This document shows, one piece after another, positions 1 through 11,249 of a stretch of DNA of 64,000 bases; positions within the stretch are counted from its first letter, which is position 1; each line of letters starts with the position of its first letter. Both the position numbers and the translations under genes were made by a program. The notes under the pieces were generated by a model, which did not search any database, was not told the DNA's origin, and saw nothing but the letters and a program-made list of their open reading frames with translations. Source of the stretch: Ophiobolus disseminans (Eukaryota > Ascomycota > Dothideomycetes > Pleosporales > Phaeosphaeriaceae); assembly GCA_010093685.1 (NCBI GenBank), contig MU006235.1:945780-1009779 (forward strand), given 5' to 3'.

Positions 1-575
1 GGGCTCGTGAAGGTCCCAATGAGGTGAAAGATCAGCAACAAACGCGGCGGTATCCGACCTGGGCTTGGACATCGGTAGAGTGTCAAGTGATATGCATCTA
101 CATGGTATATCACCAGCGACGAAGTGTCATAGAGCCTATCGACTATGCATTCAAGCTTAGAGACGCCAATGCACCATTCGGGGATGTGAAGAGTGCTACA
201 ATCACTACCAAAGGTCGCATGATTACGGCGGAATGCCAAATCCATGGTTCATTTGCATGGAAAGGTAAACTGTTCACCAAGCTTGCAGAGACACAAATTG
301 GCGACGCGATATTGGATACCATACCCGAATTGGTGGATAGTCGATTCGTCTGTGAAGTTACCCTGCTCTTGACTGAGTCTTCTGGGGGGAGGTGTCCCGA
401 CCTAGCTGGACTAATTCTGGTTGAAGACCCGAGTCACAATGGAAGACGGAGATTTTCTAGGTTAGGGATTTGGGTTGTGACAGCTGTCTACGACCAGCGC
501 CAACTAGAGCAGCGATCGCATCTTCTTTCACGGTTGTTCGGCGAGTCTGGTATGGATACTTTTGATTTGGTATGA
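1..575 (+). CDS. HET-domain protein, C-terminal part (5' truncated by window edge)
   Basis: The frame is open from the window edge (codon phase starting at base 3) to the TGA at 573-575. It begins with a block reading YPTWAWTSVE, which resembles the PSWSWASVDG-type signature found just after the HET domain in fungal heterokaryon-incompatibility (HET) proteins. Downstream come a beta-rich stretch (PFGDV, then TTKGRMI) and a final hydrophobic RLGIWVV segment matching the usual C-terminal layout (a GLxL..., then RRxGxF-type ending). Such proteins trigger non-self recognition cell death or are orphan accessory genes. The N-terminal HET domain lies outside the window,  so its integrity cannot be judged. 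Assignment rests on this recalled layout, not on a search. Confidence 0.65.
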   Translation, partial: AREGPNEVKDQQQTRRYPTWAWTSVECQVICIYMVYHQRRSVIEPIDYAFKLRDANAPFGDVKSATITTKGRMITAECQIHGSFAWKGKLFTKLAETQIGDAILDTIPELVDSRFVCEVTLLLTESSGGRCPDLAGLILVEDPSHNGRRRFSRLGIWVVTAVYDQRQLEQRSHLLSRLFGESGMDTFDLV

Positions 576-2420
576 GTTACTCGGATATCCTGCTTTCGCA
601 TCCCAAGCTCGCACGCATGTTTGGATGGTGATATGGATGTACAAGGTTTAAACGGGTAGTTAGTCAACGCGATCTATTCACGAAGCGCAAGCCGCAATAC
701 TTCCTTACTATTCTGCATCATCGCCCCCAGATTGCAAATCCTTACAATCCAATTTGCCCCTGACCATACACTTTTCACACATTTGGGCATAATGTGGAAA
801 GGTTATGTGCCAAACTTGTGTTGATACGCAGTGCGTGCAGCCAAATGCGACATCAAGAAGACCCGAGCGTACCCTTTAAACATCCGTATAAAAGAATTAA
901 AGAGGTAAGGCACAAAAACAAGAATAGAGCACCGACGTAGAGGCTTACGTCGCTAAAATGGCTACAATCCTTTATGACTATAGAACTTTGTATCCTGTCT
1001 AGAACAACTATCAGGAAGTTGTTGTTAAGGTAAAGTTCTTCAAAGACAGCTACGTTCGTCCAAATAAGCCTTGCGCAGTTGATGTCTGGTAGGTGTTAAC
1101 TGGGTAATACACGCATGAAGAATCATGAGACGAAATTCGAGGTATATGGTCAACATCATGGCTCGATGTTAGGAAAAATCCAAGACGGCTCGTGCCATGC
1201 ACAGCCTTGGATGGTCTAAGGAGGAGAGTAAGGTGAGGCAGAATATTGCGTAGTCGAGGAGATATACAAATGGACTGGCCCAGAAAGTCTCTCTGGGAAA
1301 AGCGATGTCTGGAAATCTCCTATACTCATAAAATCAGAAGTATCTTTGATGATTACCACGCTGTAGAGCTCTAGCTTACGGAAAGAATATGTTGCGGAAT
1401 ATTTTGATGTGATGCGTTTTGCCAGGCTAGTGGGTCTATACAGTAGTTGAGCTAAATAGCAACACTCATTTTTGTAGGTAAGATTCTTTCAAGATGTCTG
1501 CACAGCTTTGGGCGACTCCCTTTCCGGATAATGGAAAATGTTTGCAGCAATGATAACGGAACTGCATGTTGCGTGTAGGCTGTGTCACAGATTACAGTAA
1601 AATATATCACCGTGCTCACTATCAACCCTTCTCCCGGTCGTGTAGTCTTGGGGTACAGTGAATAGCAAATTCACGTGATCATTGTTCATTATTCGTACAC
1701 CTGTTCAATATACGGCTAATTCCATTAAGTACAGCTGCAGTGCATCAAATGTAGCTCCAAACGTTAGCGGCAACGGCGTTTTGGTCCTCAAGATCTATGG
1801 ATGCTACCATCCAGCGTTCCAAGGTTGAAAACACGTGAAAGCATACCTAGTGTCAGCATGGCACCCCATTTCACAAGGTATATGTGAAATGCATCCTCAT
1901 ATGACTCTTAGTAACCTGCTTACTCATTCTGGTTGTGTATATAATCGCTCTCCGTAGCTCTCTTAATACAACAACCTTCTCCCTCCTTTTTGCCCTGTCT
2001 CTCACATCCGACATCATGCATACTAAACACCTTTATAGCGCGACAGTGGTGAGCTTATGAGCCTATGTCCCTCGATATATATTCTAACATCCAATAGTGT
2101 CTGCAGAAACGATTTGGGGCAAATGCGTGTATGAAATGGACGCAGATCTGGTTTTGGAGAATTAAGGACGGTCTGCGAAGGCAAAGTGACCAGCATCTCG
2201 TTCAGTAGCGATAGCTCATCCGGTATTTCTGGAGAGCTAGAATGATTCCAAACGTGAAAGTTTATTCTCTCATCAGCCTTCGTGGCGTTTACAAGACTTC
2301 ATATTCAGATCTGTGACTAGAGTGACCACGCAAGTGGGACTTCGCACAATTGGAATGGAGTCACCGACGAACGCTCTCATGCCTTTGCACTAACGAAGTC
2401 TTCAACTCCCGCAAATTTTG
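576..2420. other. AT-rich intergenic stretch, no supported gene
   Basis: About 1.8 kb with stops in all frames and no recognisable domain. It does contain, near 1916-1985, a TATATAA plus pyrimidine-rich promoter-like block that recurs near 33840-33908 (listed separately). A short ATG frame at 2015 follows that block but stops after 14 codons. Confidence 0.6.
1916..1985 (+). repeat. Promoter-like repeat, copy A (TATA box and CT-rich tract)
   Basis: Contains GTGTATATAATCGCTCT followed by GTAGCTC and AATACAACAACCTTCTCC. The same order of words with only scattered differences is found at about 33840-33908. By eye roughly 59 of 67 positions match, and weaker similarity extends upstream around TGACYCT and TGCTTACTCA. 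It has the shape of a core promoter (TATA box, pyrimidine stretch, ACAAC initiator region), but no clear gene follows within 400 bp. Confidence 0.6.
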
Positions 2421-2421
2421 A

Positions 2422-2928
2422 TTTCTGCGGCTCCTTTTTCTTCTCACTACTACAACAACCTCACCTCACCCCCGCGAGTCAACAACTGGTAACGCACACA
2501 CTACGGCGTATACCTCCACAACTACGCCATTCGATGGTGCCATCGATCACGAAGAACCATTTCACACATCCGCGTACACTGGCCGCGCGCAAAAGCTCAA
2601 GCTTGTCATCACCCTCCTCAAGGCCAAAGTGCGCAGTGACCTCGACCGCTTCGACGCCGAAAAATCGATCATCGAGAAGGGCCTCAACACCGCCCCGCTG
2701 GAGGAATCCCACCGTCTCATAGCTGAGTTAATGGCCCGCCAAGCCCACACCTTGCCCTTAAGCAACCTGCTTCATCGCTACTTCGACGCGTACAGCGAAT
2801 TATGGAGGCTGGATAACTTGGAGCTCGAGGCAGAGGCAAGAGAGCTGCGGAGGAAGATTGACATGGTCGAGGCTATGAAGGGGAACATGGTGACACTCGG
2901 AGAATGCAAAGCGATGGTCGTAGATTAG
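2422..2928 (+). CDS. Hypothetical small protein frame without a visible ATG
   Basis: A frame free of stops from 2422 to the TAG ending at 2928. Its second half has protein-like character: charged, helical, coiled-coil-like runs such as DLDRFDAEKSIIEKGL and LEAEARELRRKIDMVEAM. The upstream half is Thr/Pro rich, then FDGAIDHEEPF. I find no in-frame ATG before 2800, so either the start codon sits in an upstream exon or the gene is broken. A pyrimidine-rich stretch (2430-2470) just before it resembles a fungal 5' leader. No family recognised. Confidence 0.35.
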   Translation, partial: FLRLLFLLTTTTTSPHPRESTTGNAHTTAYTSTTTPFDGAIDHEEPFHTSAYTGRAQKLKLVITLLKAKVRSDLDRFDAEKSIIEKGLNTAPLEESHRLIAELMARQAHTLPLSNLLHRYFDAYSELWRLDNLELEAEARELRRKIDMVEAMKGNMVTLGECKAMVVD

Positions 2929-4396
2929 AGTGACGATAGCACTCGTGCATGGCGTACGTAGATGACGATGGGCGAGGAACTGAAGATTGTGCGATTAGAT
3001 GAAGTGTGGCATAGGCGTATGCCTTATGGGCCCCGCTAGCTACATGGGTAGAGTAGAACATGTCGCAGCACAAATTCCACATACCTTTCGAGAATACAAA
3101 TGCTCAAAAATCATCTTCCTTCTTCTTCTTCTTCTTCTTCTTCTTCTTCAACACCAAGCAGCAAGGCCGGGAAGTCAACGAAAAATTGTGAACAGACTGC
3201 CGACACAGTCTAACGTATGAACTGAATGGCCAGGCATACGCTCCCTAGTTCATGCAACACGAAGATCTCGTTAATCGCATGTGCAGCTGGGTGTGACGGT
3301 CAAGCCATAGATTCCAGCTGCTCCCGCCAGGCTGTCAACTCTTCTATCAACCACAGGATAAATGACACGCCATGGGACACAGAGTCACAATCGAATACAG
3401 AACAACCGGTCTAACGAATATGTCAGATGTAGGAGACAGTAAAAAGAGGAAGAAGGTTGTTGTATTGAAAGAGCTACGGAGAGCGATTATATACACAACC
3501 AAGATGAGTAAGCAAGTGACTAAGAGTCACGTGGAGATACAGTCCACAGTGTACCATGTGAACTGAGGTGCCAGGCTGACAGAATATGTCTTGAAGTTTG
3601 CGATTGTCTGACCTTGGGATGAAGGCGACCGGGATGACAAGCATCTTGTAAGCCTTTCACCGAGGTTGCGCATCGGGACTTGACTTTGATCGAAACAAGC
3701 ATGAAGGTCACAACAAGTTGTAGTCGTCAAAGCCGAGGGTTGTCGAGTATGCGTCAGTGTAACGAACTCGTCGTCTACCGACCTCAACGGGTATCGACAC
3801 ACCGGAAGCCTTTCGCGCAGCTGCCGGAGCCAGTCGCGGGTCGGTTCTGGTACCAGCTCGCGGTGGTCCAGTTTGTGTGGGCGGATCCGGGGGTGAACAA
3901 TACGACAAACAATCGGGATCACGAATACGCCATAAAGTTTGCTCCGCATGTTCTTTACTCTCGCCGTGTTCATGCGCTTGTGTTCTTAAAAGTTCCCAAA
4001 TGGAGAAGTCCGGGTTGAGTAAAATGTGTCGTGGAGAAGGGAAGATGGGCAGGCACGGTGAACAAGACTTTATGAGGCTGCCAAGGCGCTAACACAAACG
4101 AGCACGACAGGCCTTTCGTGCGCTTCTATCGTAGCTAGCATGAGATTAGACCATTGCGGGGAGGCTGGTGAAGGTGATCTAACTGCGCGCAAGAATACTA
4201 GAGTGATAAGAAGTATTCGGATTTGAAGCTTTTGTGATGATGAAAGCATGTGGGTGTCTTCATTGTGTGATGTCTAGGACGCGTCATGAGCGACAGATGG
4301 GCGTAGACGTCCCCGCTATCTTGCACGAAGTTGTACAGTGGTCTCAAACGATACGTCAACCTCCAGAATATCCTATCATTGACAGCCCTGAAGCTG
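2929..4396. other. Intergenic region, no supported gene
   Basis: Short overlapping frames on both strands only. The longest (complement 3527-3973) has no recognisable domain and is overlapped by plus-strand frames. A TTC microsatellite sits at 3118-3149. Confidence 0.5.
3118..3149 (+). repeat. TTC/CTT trinucleotide microsatellite
   Basis: About ten tandem TTC units, directly visible, in otherwise unremarkable intergenic DNA. Confidence 0.9.
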
Positions 4397-5533
4397 CTAG
4401 TCGAGTCGTAATATTCGCACTGCATTACCACCAAGCACGTCCTGTGCTTTCTTATCATCAGTTGAGAAAGTTTTGGCTATCGCCCCGTAGTTTGCATTCA
4501 CACTGTGCCACTCCTTTGTTTCTTCCTCAAGCGGAGGGAAGAAGGGGTGATCGGTACCTGCGCGTTATTAGTTCAGCATGCTTTCATGTGGTCAGAACAA
4601 CATACCGAACAATAGTCGATCTGACCCCGATGCGTCTAGTGCAGCCTTCAGGCCAACTTTAGAGTAGATGACCGCGTCGAGATAGATGTTCGTCTTGAGA
4701 ATGTCCCAAACATCTCTGCGCTTCTCGGTCTTCCCGTGCTTCTTCAAGTGACCGTCATGCAAGATGCACGACTCTATCCGACCAGCGAGGAAAGGAAGTG
4801 TGCCGCCAGAATGCGCGAGAAGAACACTGAGTTTCGTAAAGCGATCCCAGACCCCACTTAATAGCATCCTGCTGACCGCAATAGTTGTTTCCAAGGGGAA
4901 GCCAAGTGCGAGAGGCAGCACGTGGCCATACTCGCTGGCTCGGGGTCCGTAAACAGAAGCCGGGAGACCATAGTGGGGATGAAGGAAGATGAGTTGCTGA
5001 TTCTTTTCTAGCGCGGCGTATACAGGGTCGAGCTTCTCATCGTCGAGACCTTGCCCAAGTCCTGAAGTGCCCATAATGACACCGCGAGCATACTTCAGCG
5101 TACTCAGTCTTTCGATTTCGGCATTGATAGTATCTGTTGATGCCGAAAGAGGGAGTGTACCGAAGAAGTAGAGTCGTCCAGGGTACTGGGAGCACTGGTC
5201 GTTCACATCGTCGTTGATCTTTTGCGCCGCCTCTCCTGCCTCTTCCTTAGGAAGGAAATCCAGCCAAGGGTTTGCTAATGAGATTACCGACTTGTCAATC
5301 TTGTGCAAATCCATGAATGCTATCTTTTCTTTGATCTCGTAGTATTCTGAGCCAATGGGGCGGCCACGTGACGTTGACGGTGTTGATGGATCATCTTCGC
5401 CGGGAAGGATGATCAGACGTGCAGAATCCGGTGCGTCGGGAAAGGTACGCACGTAAGGAACGGTGTCTCTTGAACGCAGAAGCTCCATATACTTTGGAGG
5501 ATAGACATGGGTATGGATGTCGACGATAGGCAT
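4397..5533 (-). CDS. Amidohydrolase-2 family decarboxylase (ACMSD-like), two exons
   Basis: Metal-dependent hydrolase/decarboxylase of the amidohydrolase-2 superfamily, the group holding aminocarboxymuconate-semialdehyde decarboxylase and fungal aromatic-acid decarboxylases. Start ATG 5531-5533 gives MPIVDIHTHVYPP, whose HxH is the first metal-binding motif. Later come FLHPHYG (metal His), LAHSGG and the FGTDHPFF block with the catalytic Asp. Family members usually start at this DxHxH block, which is why upstream in-frame codons were dropped. One 48-nt intron (4558-4605, GTATGT...CAG) splits FG|TDHPFF. Exon 2 ends in the typical VLGGNAVRILRL tail and TAG 4397-4399. The product is 362 aa and intact. 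Substrate cannot be told from sequence. Confidence 0.88.
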
Positions 5534-5936
5534 TGTGACGGTTGTTGGCGCGCCCTGATCGTGAAGGATGAATGGCAGTCGTATATGCGTATTCTCTGGT
5601 CGGAATTTATTTCCCTCGCAGCTTTCTTTATAGACTGGAGGTGCTGTCCGGTGCACGGTGAAAGTGATGTTATCGCGACTCTTTCCATTATGGCGGGGTA
5701 GCTTCAGACGCGGCTGCCCCACTCCACCAGCCTAACCATCCCACCTTCCTCAAGCAGTAAAGAACGATGGGTCATGAAATTGAAAGTCCACGGAGTTGGC
5801 CGTTTCGGCCGATAACAGTGGATTTAATGTCAACGACTGTTATAAATGATAAGTTTACGCTTAAATATGAAATGTGGCTCACGACATTCTATTTCAAATG
5901 TACGACTATTCTGTTTCCAACGTTCATCGTCTGAAT
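5534..5936. promoter_or_regulatory. Upstream region of the amidohydrolase gene with everted CCG/CGG motif
   Basis: 403 bp between the amidohydrolase start and the 3' end of the GNAT gene. At 5798-5810 is a perfect inverted repeat GGCCG-TTT-CGGCC, containing CCG-N3-CGG, a spacing that can suit a Zn2Cys6 binuclear-cluster regulator. Function is inferred only. Confidence 0.3.
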
Positions 5937-6674
5937 TCAAGCGCCAGTCCTCAAAAACACGTTTGGCGGCTTGTCCCAGGTTTGGAACTCATCTTCCACT
6001 TCGAATACAATGTCGCCTACCCCCTCATCCTTGAATCCTAGCTTTCTGTAGACCCCTCGTCCCATGGCACTGCCTTCAGTTGTGCACTCTAGATCGCCCC
6101 TCTGCTTCGCCTCATCCAACCCCCACTGTGTCAGCTTGCCTGCGATACCGCGACGCTGGAAAGCTGGGTCTACTGCGCACATATCCAGTACAAATATCGC
6201 TGGCGGGTTGCGATCGGACTCTGATACGTGGCGAATGTACTCGATACGTCGTTTCCACAAGGAACGGAACATTTGGTCGGCGAAACGCTTGTTCGTATCG
6301 TCAAGATTTGCGAGCGCTTCTGCCATGTCGCCGTTGAAAGGCTCTCCATACCCTTCCACGTATGACAGCTGTGTCCATATCGCCATGCCAACAACTGTCC
6401 GCTTGCCGTCTCGATCGGCATCAGGTACGGTGGCTTTCAGGAAGATGGTATTCGGCTTGCCATCCTTGTTCGTGGTTGTCGACTTCCACCGCTTGATCAA
6501 GTTCTGGGCGTTGAGAGCTTGTCCGACCTCTGAATCCCAGCCCGGGTTCATCATCATCCAGACCGCATCTTTCGCTTGGCGACCAAAGGCTTCAGAGACG
6601 CAGTAGTTGGCCTGGTAGAGATCTTGCTCGGTCTCCACGGGCGTGATGATGATTGAGTCTTGAGTAGTAGCCAT
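5937..6674 (-). CDS. GNAT-family N-acetyltransferase
   Basis: Single-exon gene of 245 aa from ATG 6672-6674. The acetyl-CoA binding motif A is clear near residues 165-195: IFVLDMCAVDPAFQRRGIAG followed by a basic helix, which is the beta4, Q/RxxGxG/A loop, alpha3 signature of GNAT enzymes. The N-terminal part (ETEQDLYQANYCVSEAF) and the YRKLGF block near the C terminus fit the fungal small-molecule-type GNATs that follow a MxxxxxPxW-like motif. It transfers an acetyl group from acetyl-CoA to an amine; the substrate is not predictable. No lesion seen. It lies tail-to-head upstream of the amidohydrolase on the same strand with 403 bp between them, so co-regulation is possible but unproven. Confidence 0.85.
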   Translation of the reverse strand: MATTQDSIIITPVETEQDLYQANYCVSEAFGRQAKDAVWMMMNPGWDSEVGQALNAQNLIKRWKSTTTNKDGKPNTIFLKATVPDADRDGKRTVVGMAIWTQLSYVEGYGEPFNGDMAEALANLDDTNKRFADQMFRSLWKRRIEYIRHVSESDRNPPAIFVLDMCAVDPAFQRRGIAGKLTQWGLDEAKQRGDLECTTEGSAMGRGVYRKLGFKDEGVGDIVFEVEDEFQTWDKPPNVFLRTGA

Positions 6675-7450
6675 GATGAATTCTGGTGCTAAACTCTGGA
6701 ATATTGTTGTAGACGGAGTTTTAGGTACGCGTCAACAGTGTCAGCGTTCACATAAGGTTATCAATGTTCTTACGTAAGCATGCATGCGCTTAGACTGTGG
6801 ATGCATCGAGATGGACCGTGTTCGGCCGTAAGTACTAGATACTGGCATGATGGCGTGACGAGACGTTTCCAGATTAGGTATAACGGAACTGCGAAGCGCG
6901 AGAGATGTGTTGAAAGGTTAATTGAGCGAGCTTTGACGGCAAGCAAGCATATTACAAGGTAATCTAGCGAAACATCTGGTGTTGCGGGACAACGTGATGT
7001 GATTCGAACAGCCTGTTTATTCTCAAAAGCATTTGTACACTGTATGGGAAGTTCAAAAGATATTCAGAACGTCCAGGCTGCGTTAACACAGAAGAGCGTA
7101 GTCCCTTGGAGAGACGCAAGTTAGAGCAGCACCTGGTGGGGGTGGCCCAATATGTCTCGGCTAGAAGATGGACCGTGAATTTTCAGATATAGCAGTGAGC
7201 ATAACACGTCGAGGATGTCAGTCTGATAGTGTTGGAGCAGGTGTGGCGGAACGGGGTGGGAGTGCGAGGCTGTGGCTGGTGCCCATTAATCACGAACAGG
7301 GGTCGCTTGGACCATGACGCGTCCGTTCGCGACTTCCGCGCTCACGCGAGTGCACTTTCCCCATCTCGAGTGCACGTCAACAACACCCATCCGTCTTCAC
7401 ATATACAACACACCTTTTCGCTCAACGTCATTTGCCCAACCCCAGCCAGA
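6675..7450. other. Divergent intergenic region between GNAT gene and POL3
   Basis: 776 bp separating divergent genes, so it must hold both promoters. A CAAC/ACAC pyrimidine-rich leader precedes the POL3 ATG at 7451. No other gene or RNA seen. Confidence 0.6.
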
Positions 7451-10400
7451 ATGGTAGGCACAGTGACAAGGACACCGGCGAAGCGCGCCCTCGCCGAAGC
7501 TTCGAACAACCGCGCAAACGTGCAAGCATCGCCCCGCTCTGCAAAGAAGTTGAAGCTCGACAATGGCAAAGGCAGGATTGGACCGCCCATCAAGAAGGTC
7601 AATGGCTCCTTCAAATCCAGTCAGCCGGCGCCAAGCCAGTTCGAGGAGACACTGGAGAAGATGACACAGGATTTGGAGACTCTAAAGGAGAGCAACACGG
7701 AGAGGGACCAGCAATGGCGGCGCCCAGCGCTATCTGAAGACTTCAACGAGATAACACAGAACTTGGTGTTCCAGCAGATCGAGGCCGAAGAGGGCGCGCT
7801 TAACGGCGGCAGGGCAACCGTCAAGCTGTTTGGTGTCACGGAGGTATGAAGACCCCTCTAATGTCTCCATCCGAACTAACACCGGCATGCAGGGCGGCCA
7901 CTCTGTACTTCTTCACGTGACAGGCTTCATGCACTACTTCTATGTGGCCGCACCGGTAGGCTTTCAACAAACCGACTGCGACGCTTACAAAGTCTTCCTC
8001 GAGACCGAGTGCCAGAAAGCCTTCAACCAGCACTCTGCCGTCATAAACTCGGTCCAGATGACCATGAGGGAGAACATACTGCGCTACCAGGGCAATCAAA
8101 AGAGTCCATACTTAAAGATCACGGTCAACGACCCCAAGATGATCGGTCGCATACGGACAATGGTGCAGAAAAACAGGACTACCAACTGGAAAGGCTTGTG
8201 GCCTCGCACAGAAGACGGCATCCTCACATTTGACAACATTGCCTACGTGCTGAGATTCATGATCGACACTAAGGTAAGCATAGCAGCAACAAATCCAGGC
8301 AACGTGGCTGACTGCATAGGTCTCCGGCATGTGCTGGGTCGAGGTGCCCGCAGGGAAATACAAGCTTCTCGAACAGCGAGACCAGCACTCGAACTGCCAA
8401 ATCGAGGCACAGATGCATTACACCGATCTCATTGCGCACTCTTCCGATGGCGAGTATGCGAAGATTGCCCCCCTCCGAATCCTCTCCTTCGATATCGAAT
8501 GCGCTGGTCGCAAAGGTATCTTCCCAGAGGCCAACGTGGATCCTGTCATCCAGATCGCCAATGTCGTCACGAGATACGGCGAGGACAAGCCGTTTGTTCG
8601 GAATGTCTTCTGTATGGACACGGTCAGCCCCATCGTTGCCACTCAAATTCTATCGTTCAGCAACGAGGGCGACATGCTTATGAAGTGGCGGGACTTCCTC
8701 GAGGAAGTTGATCCAGACGTCATCATAGGTTACAACACTTCCAACTTCGACTTTCCGTATCTCCTAGACCGCGCGAAGCATCTCAAGTTGCCCAAATTCC
8801 CCTACTGGACACGTCTCAAGTCAATGCAGTCCAAGGTAGAAAGCTCCAACTTCTCCAGTAAGCAACTTGGCAACCGAGATACCAAGACCACCAACACGAA
8901 TGGCCGGCTGCAACTCGATCTGCTTCAACTTATCCAGCGAGACCATCAGCTCCGTAGCTACACCCTCAATTCTGTGTGCGCGCATTTCCTCAAAGAGCAG
9001 AAGGAGGACGTCCATCACAGCATGATCACTGAACTTTACAACGGTGATTCAAATTCACGCCGACGACTGGCAGTTTACTGTCTCAAGGATGCCTACTTGC
9101 CACAACGTCTGCTAGACAAGCTCATGTGTCTCGTCAACTATACGGAAATGGCTAGGGTCACAGGTGTACCGTTCAATTACCTCCTAGCAAGAGGACAGCA
9201 AGTCAGGTTTATCAGCCAGCTGTTCCGGAAAGCCCTCGACCACCAGCTCATCGTACCGGACATCCCAAATCAAGGCAGCAGTGAAGACCAGTACGAGGGT
9301 GCGACAGTCATCGAACCGAAGCGTGGATACTACAAGCAACCTGTCGCTACCCTCGATTTTGCTTCTCTTTACCCCAGTATAATGCAAGCGCACAATTTAT
9401 GCTATACAACCTGGCTTGACCGACCGACGGTCGAGAAGCTGAAGATGAAGAAGGATGAGGACTACATTGTCACACCAAATGGCGACATGTTCTGTACTGC
9501 TAAGACACGAAAGGGTCTCTTGTCGCAGATCCTGGAAGAGCTGCTGGGAGCGCGTAAGAGGGCGAAGAAAGCGCTAGCCGTAGAGACCGACCCGTTCAGG
9601 AAGGCCGTGCTCAACGGCCGTCAACTGGCTTTGAAAGTCAGCGCCAACTCCGTCTATGGTCTCACCGGTGCTACCAACGGCAAGCTCCCTTGTCTGGCGA
9701 TTGCCAGTAGTACCACCAGTTTCGGTCGCCAAATGATCGAGAAGACGAAAGCCGAAGTCGAAGCAAAGTACTGCATCGCAAACGGGTATGCTCACGACGC
9801 CGAAGTCATCTACGGTGATACCGATTCGGTCATGGTGAAGTTCGGCACCTCGGAGCTGAAAGAGGCCATGAGACTTGGCGAGGAAGCCGCCGACTATGTG
9901 TCATCGAAGTTCGTCAAACCCATCAAGCTCGAGTTTGAGAAGGTCTACTTCCCCTACCTGCTCATCAACAAGAAGCGATACGCTGGTCTGTACTGGACGA
10001 ACCCTGATAAGTGGGACAAGATGGACACAAAGGGTATCGAGACTGTCCGTCGTGACAATTGCCGCCTTGTCCAAACAGTCATCGAAACCTCGCTGCGTAT
10101 GTTGCTCATCGATCAAGATCCGGAGGGCGCCCAGCAGTGAGTCCTGTCGTCAGCCCTACTAATTGCGCTTACTGACATCCACAGTTTCGTCAAAGAGACC
10201 ATCTCGGATCTACTGCAGAACAAGATCGATATGTCCAATCTTGTCATCACCAAGGCGCTCACGAAACAGGAAGACAAAGACGGCAAGGGTGGTTACGCCA
10301 ATAAGCAAGCACACGTCGAGCTTGCAGAACGAATGAAGAAGCGAGACGCAGGTTCTGCGCCAGCGCTAGGTGACCGTGTTGCATATGTGATGGTCAAGGC

Positions 10401-10944
10401 CGCCAGCGGTGCTAGGAACTTCGAGAAGTCCGAAGATCCGATGTGGGTGCTGGAGAACAACTTGCCCATCGACACAAAGTACTACCTTGACAACCAACTC
10501 GCGAAACCACTGGGCAGGATCTTCGAGCCCATCCTCGGTGAGAAGAAGGCCAATTCATTACTCACTGGCGAACATACGCGTTCCATCACTGTCGCTGCGC
10601 CTACTATGGGTGGCCTGATGAAGTTCACGAAGAAGACATCGACCTGTATGGGCTGCAAGAAACCGCTCGTCGGAGCACACGAGAAGGACGGAGCCTTATG
10701 CGAGAACTGCCGCCCACGTATCGGCGAGTTATACACGAAGACGTTGACGAAGGTGAGCGAGCTGGAGGTTCGCTTCGCGCGACTGTGGACGCAATGTCAG
10801 CGATGCCAGGGCAGTGTACACTGTGAAGTCATCTGCGAGTCGAGAGATTGCCCGATCTTCTACATGCGGATGAAGGCGAGGAAAGATGTGGAAGATGCTG
10901 GGAAGGAGTTGGTTCGCTTCGATAAGGATGCTACGCTGTGGTAA
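7451..10944 (+). CDS. POL3: DNA polymerase delta catalytic subunit
   Basis: B-family replicative polymerase with 3'-5' proofreading; lagging-strand synthesis and repair in the nucleus. Exons 7451-7843, 7893-8273, 8320-10136 and 10185-10944 (introns 46-49 nt) give 1,116 aa, the usual size. Exonuclease motif I FDIEC (Asp316/Glu318) and motif II IIGYNTSNFDFPYLL are present. Polymerase motif A is DFASLYPSI (Asp604), motif B RQLALKVSANSVYG and motif C YGDTDS (756-761), all with catalytic residues intact. The C terminus carries CysA (CMGCKKP...CENC, zinc, PCNA-interaction region) and CysB (CQRCQGS...CESRDC, [4Fe-4S], B-subunit binding). The basic N-terminal SPRSAKKLKLD is a likely nuclear signal. 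All three introns keep frame exactly. Confidence 0.98.
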
Positions 10945-11249
10945 GAACTGGAATGAACGGAACGACGTCGGCAGTATTGGCTTGTAATGATATTCGATCT
11001 TGTTTGTCGAGATATTTTATTTCATTGAGTATGCGCAACTACGGAGCTTTTCCATGTGGTTCTTTCTTTCCTTTTCCTCTGCGTCTCCGTTGCTGTATCG
11101 CCGAAAGGAACATTATCTCAACTCGCTGAAATCATCCATTCAGCGCAGCGATATGTAAACTGTGACAGGTTGAAGGCTGAGTCCTCACGATTGAGGTTGG
11201 GGTTACCTAGAATTTGATCAGCAACGAGCGTAAGCGTTTGTAAAGCGTG
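10945..11249. other. Convergent 3' region after POL3
   Basis: About 300 bp between the POL3 stop and the end of the reverse-strand GDSL pseudogene. T-rich stretches consistent with 3' processing; nothing else seen. Confidence 0.5.

Noticed and set aside
6985..7075. GTTCGAATC on the reverse strand as a tRNA B box
   Set aside because: No A box or cloverleaf can be drawn around it.
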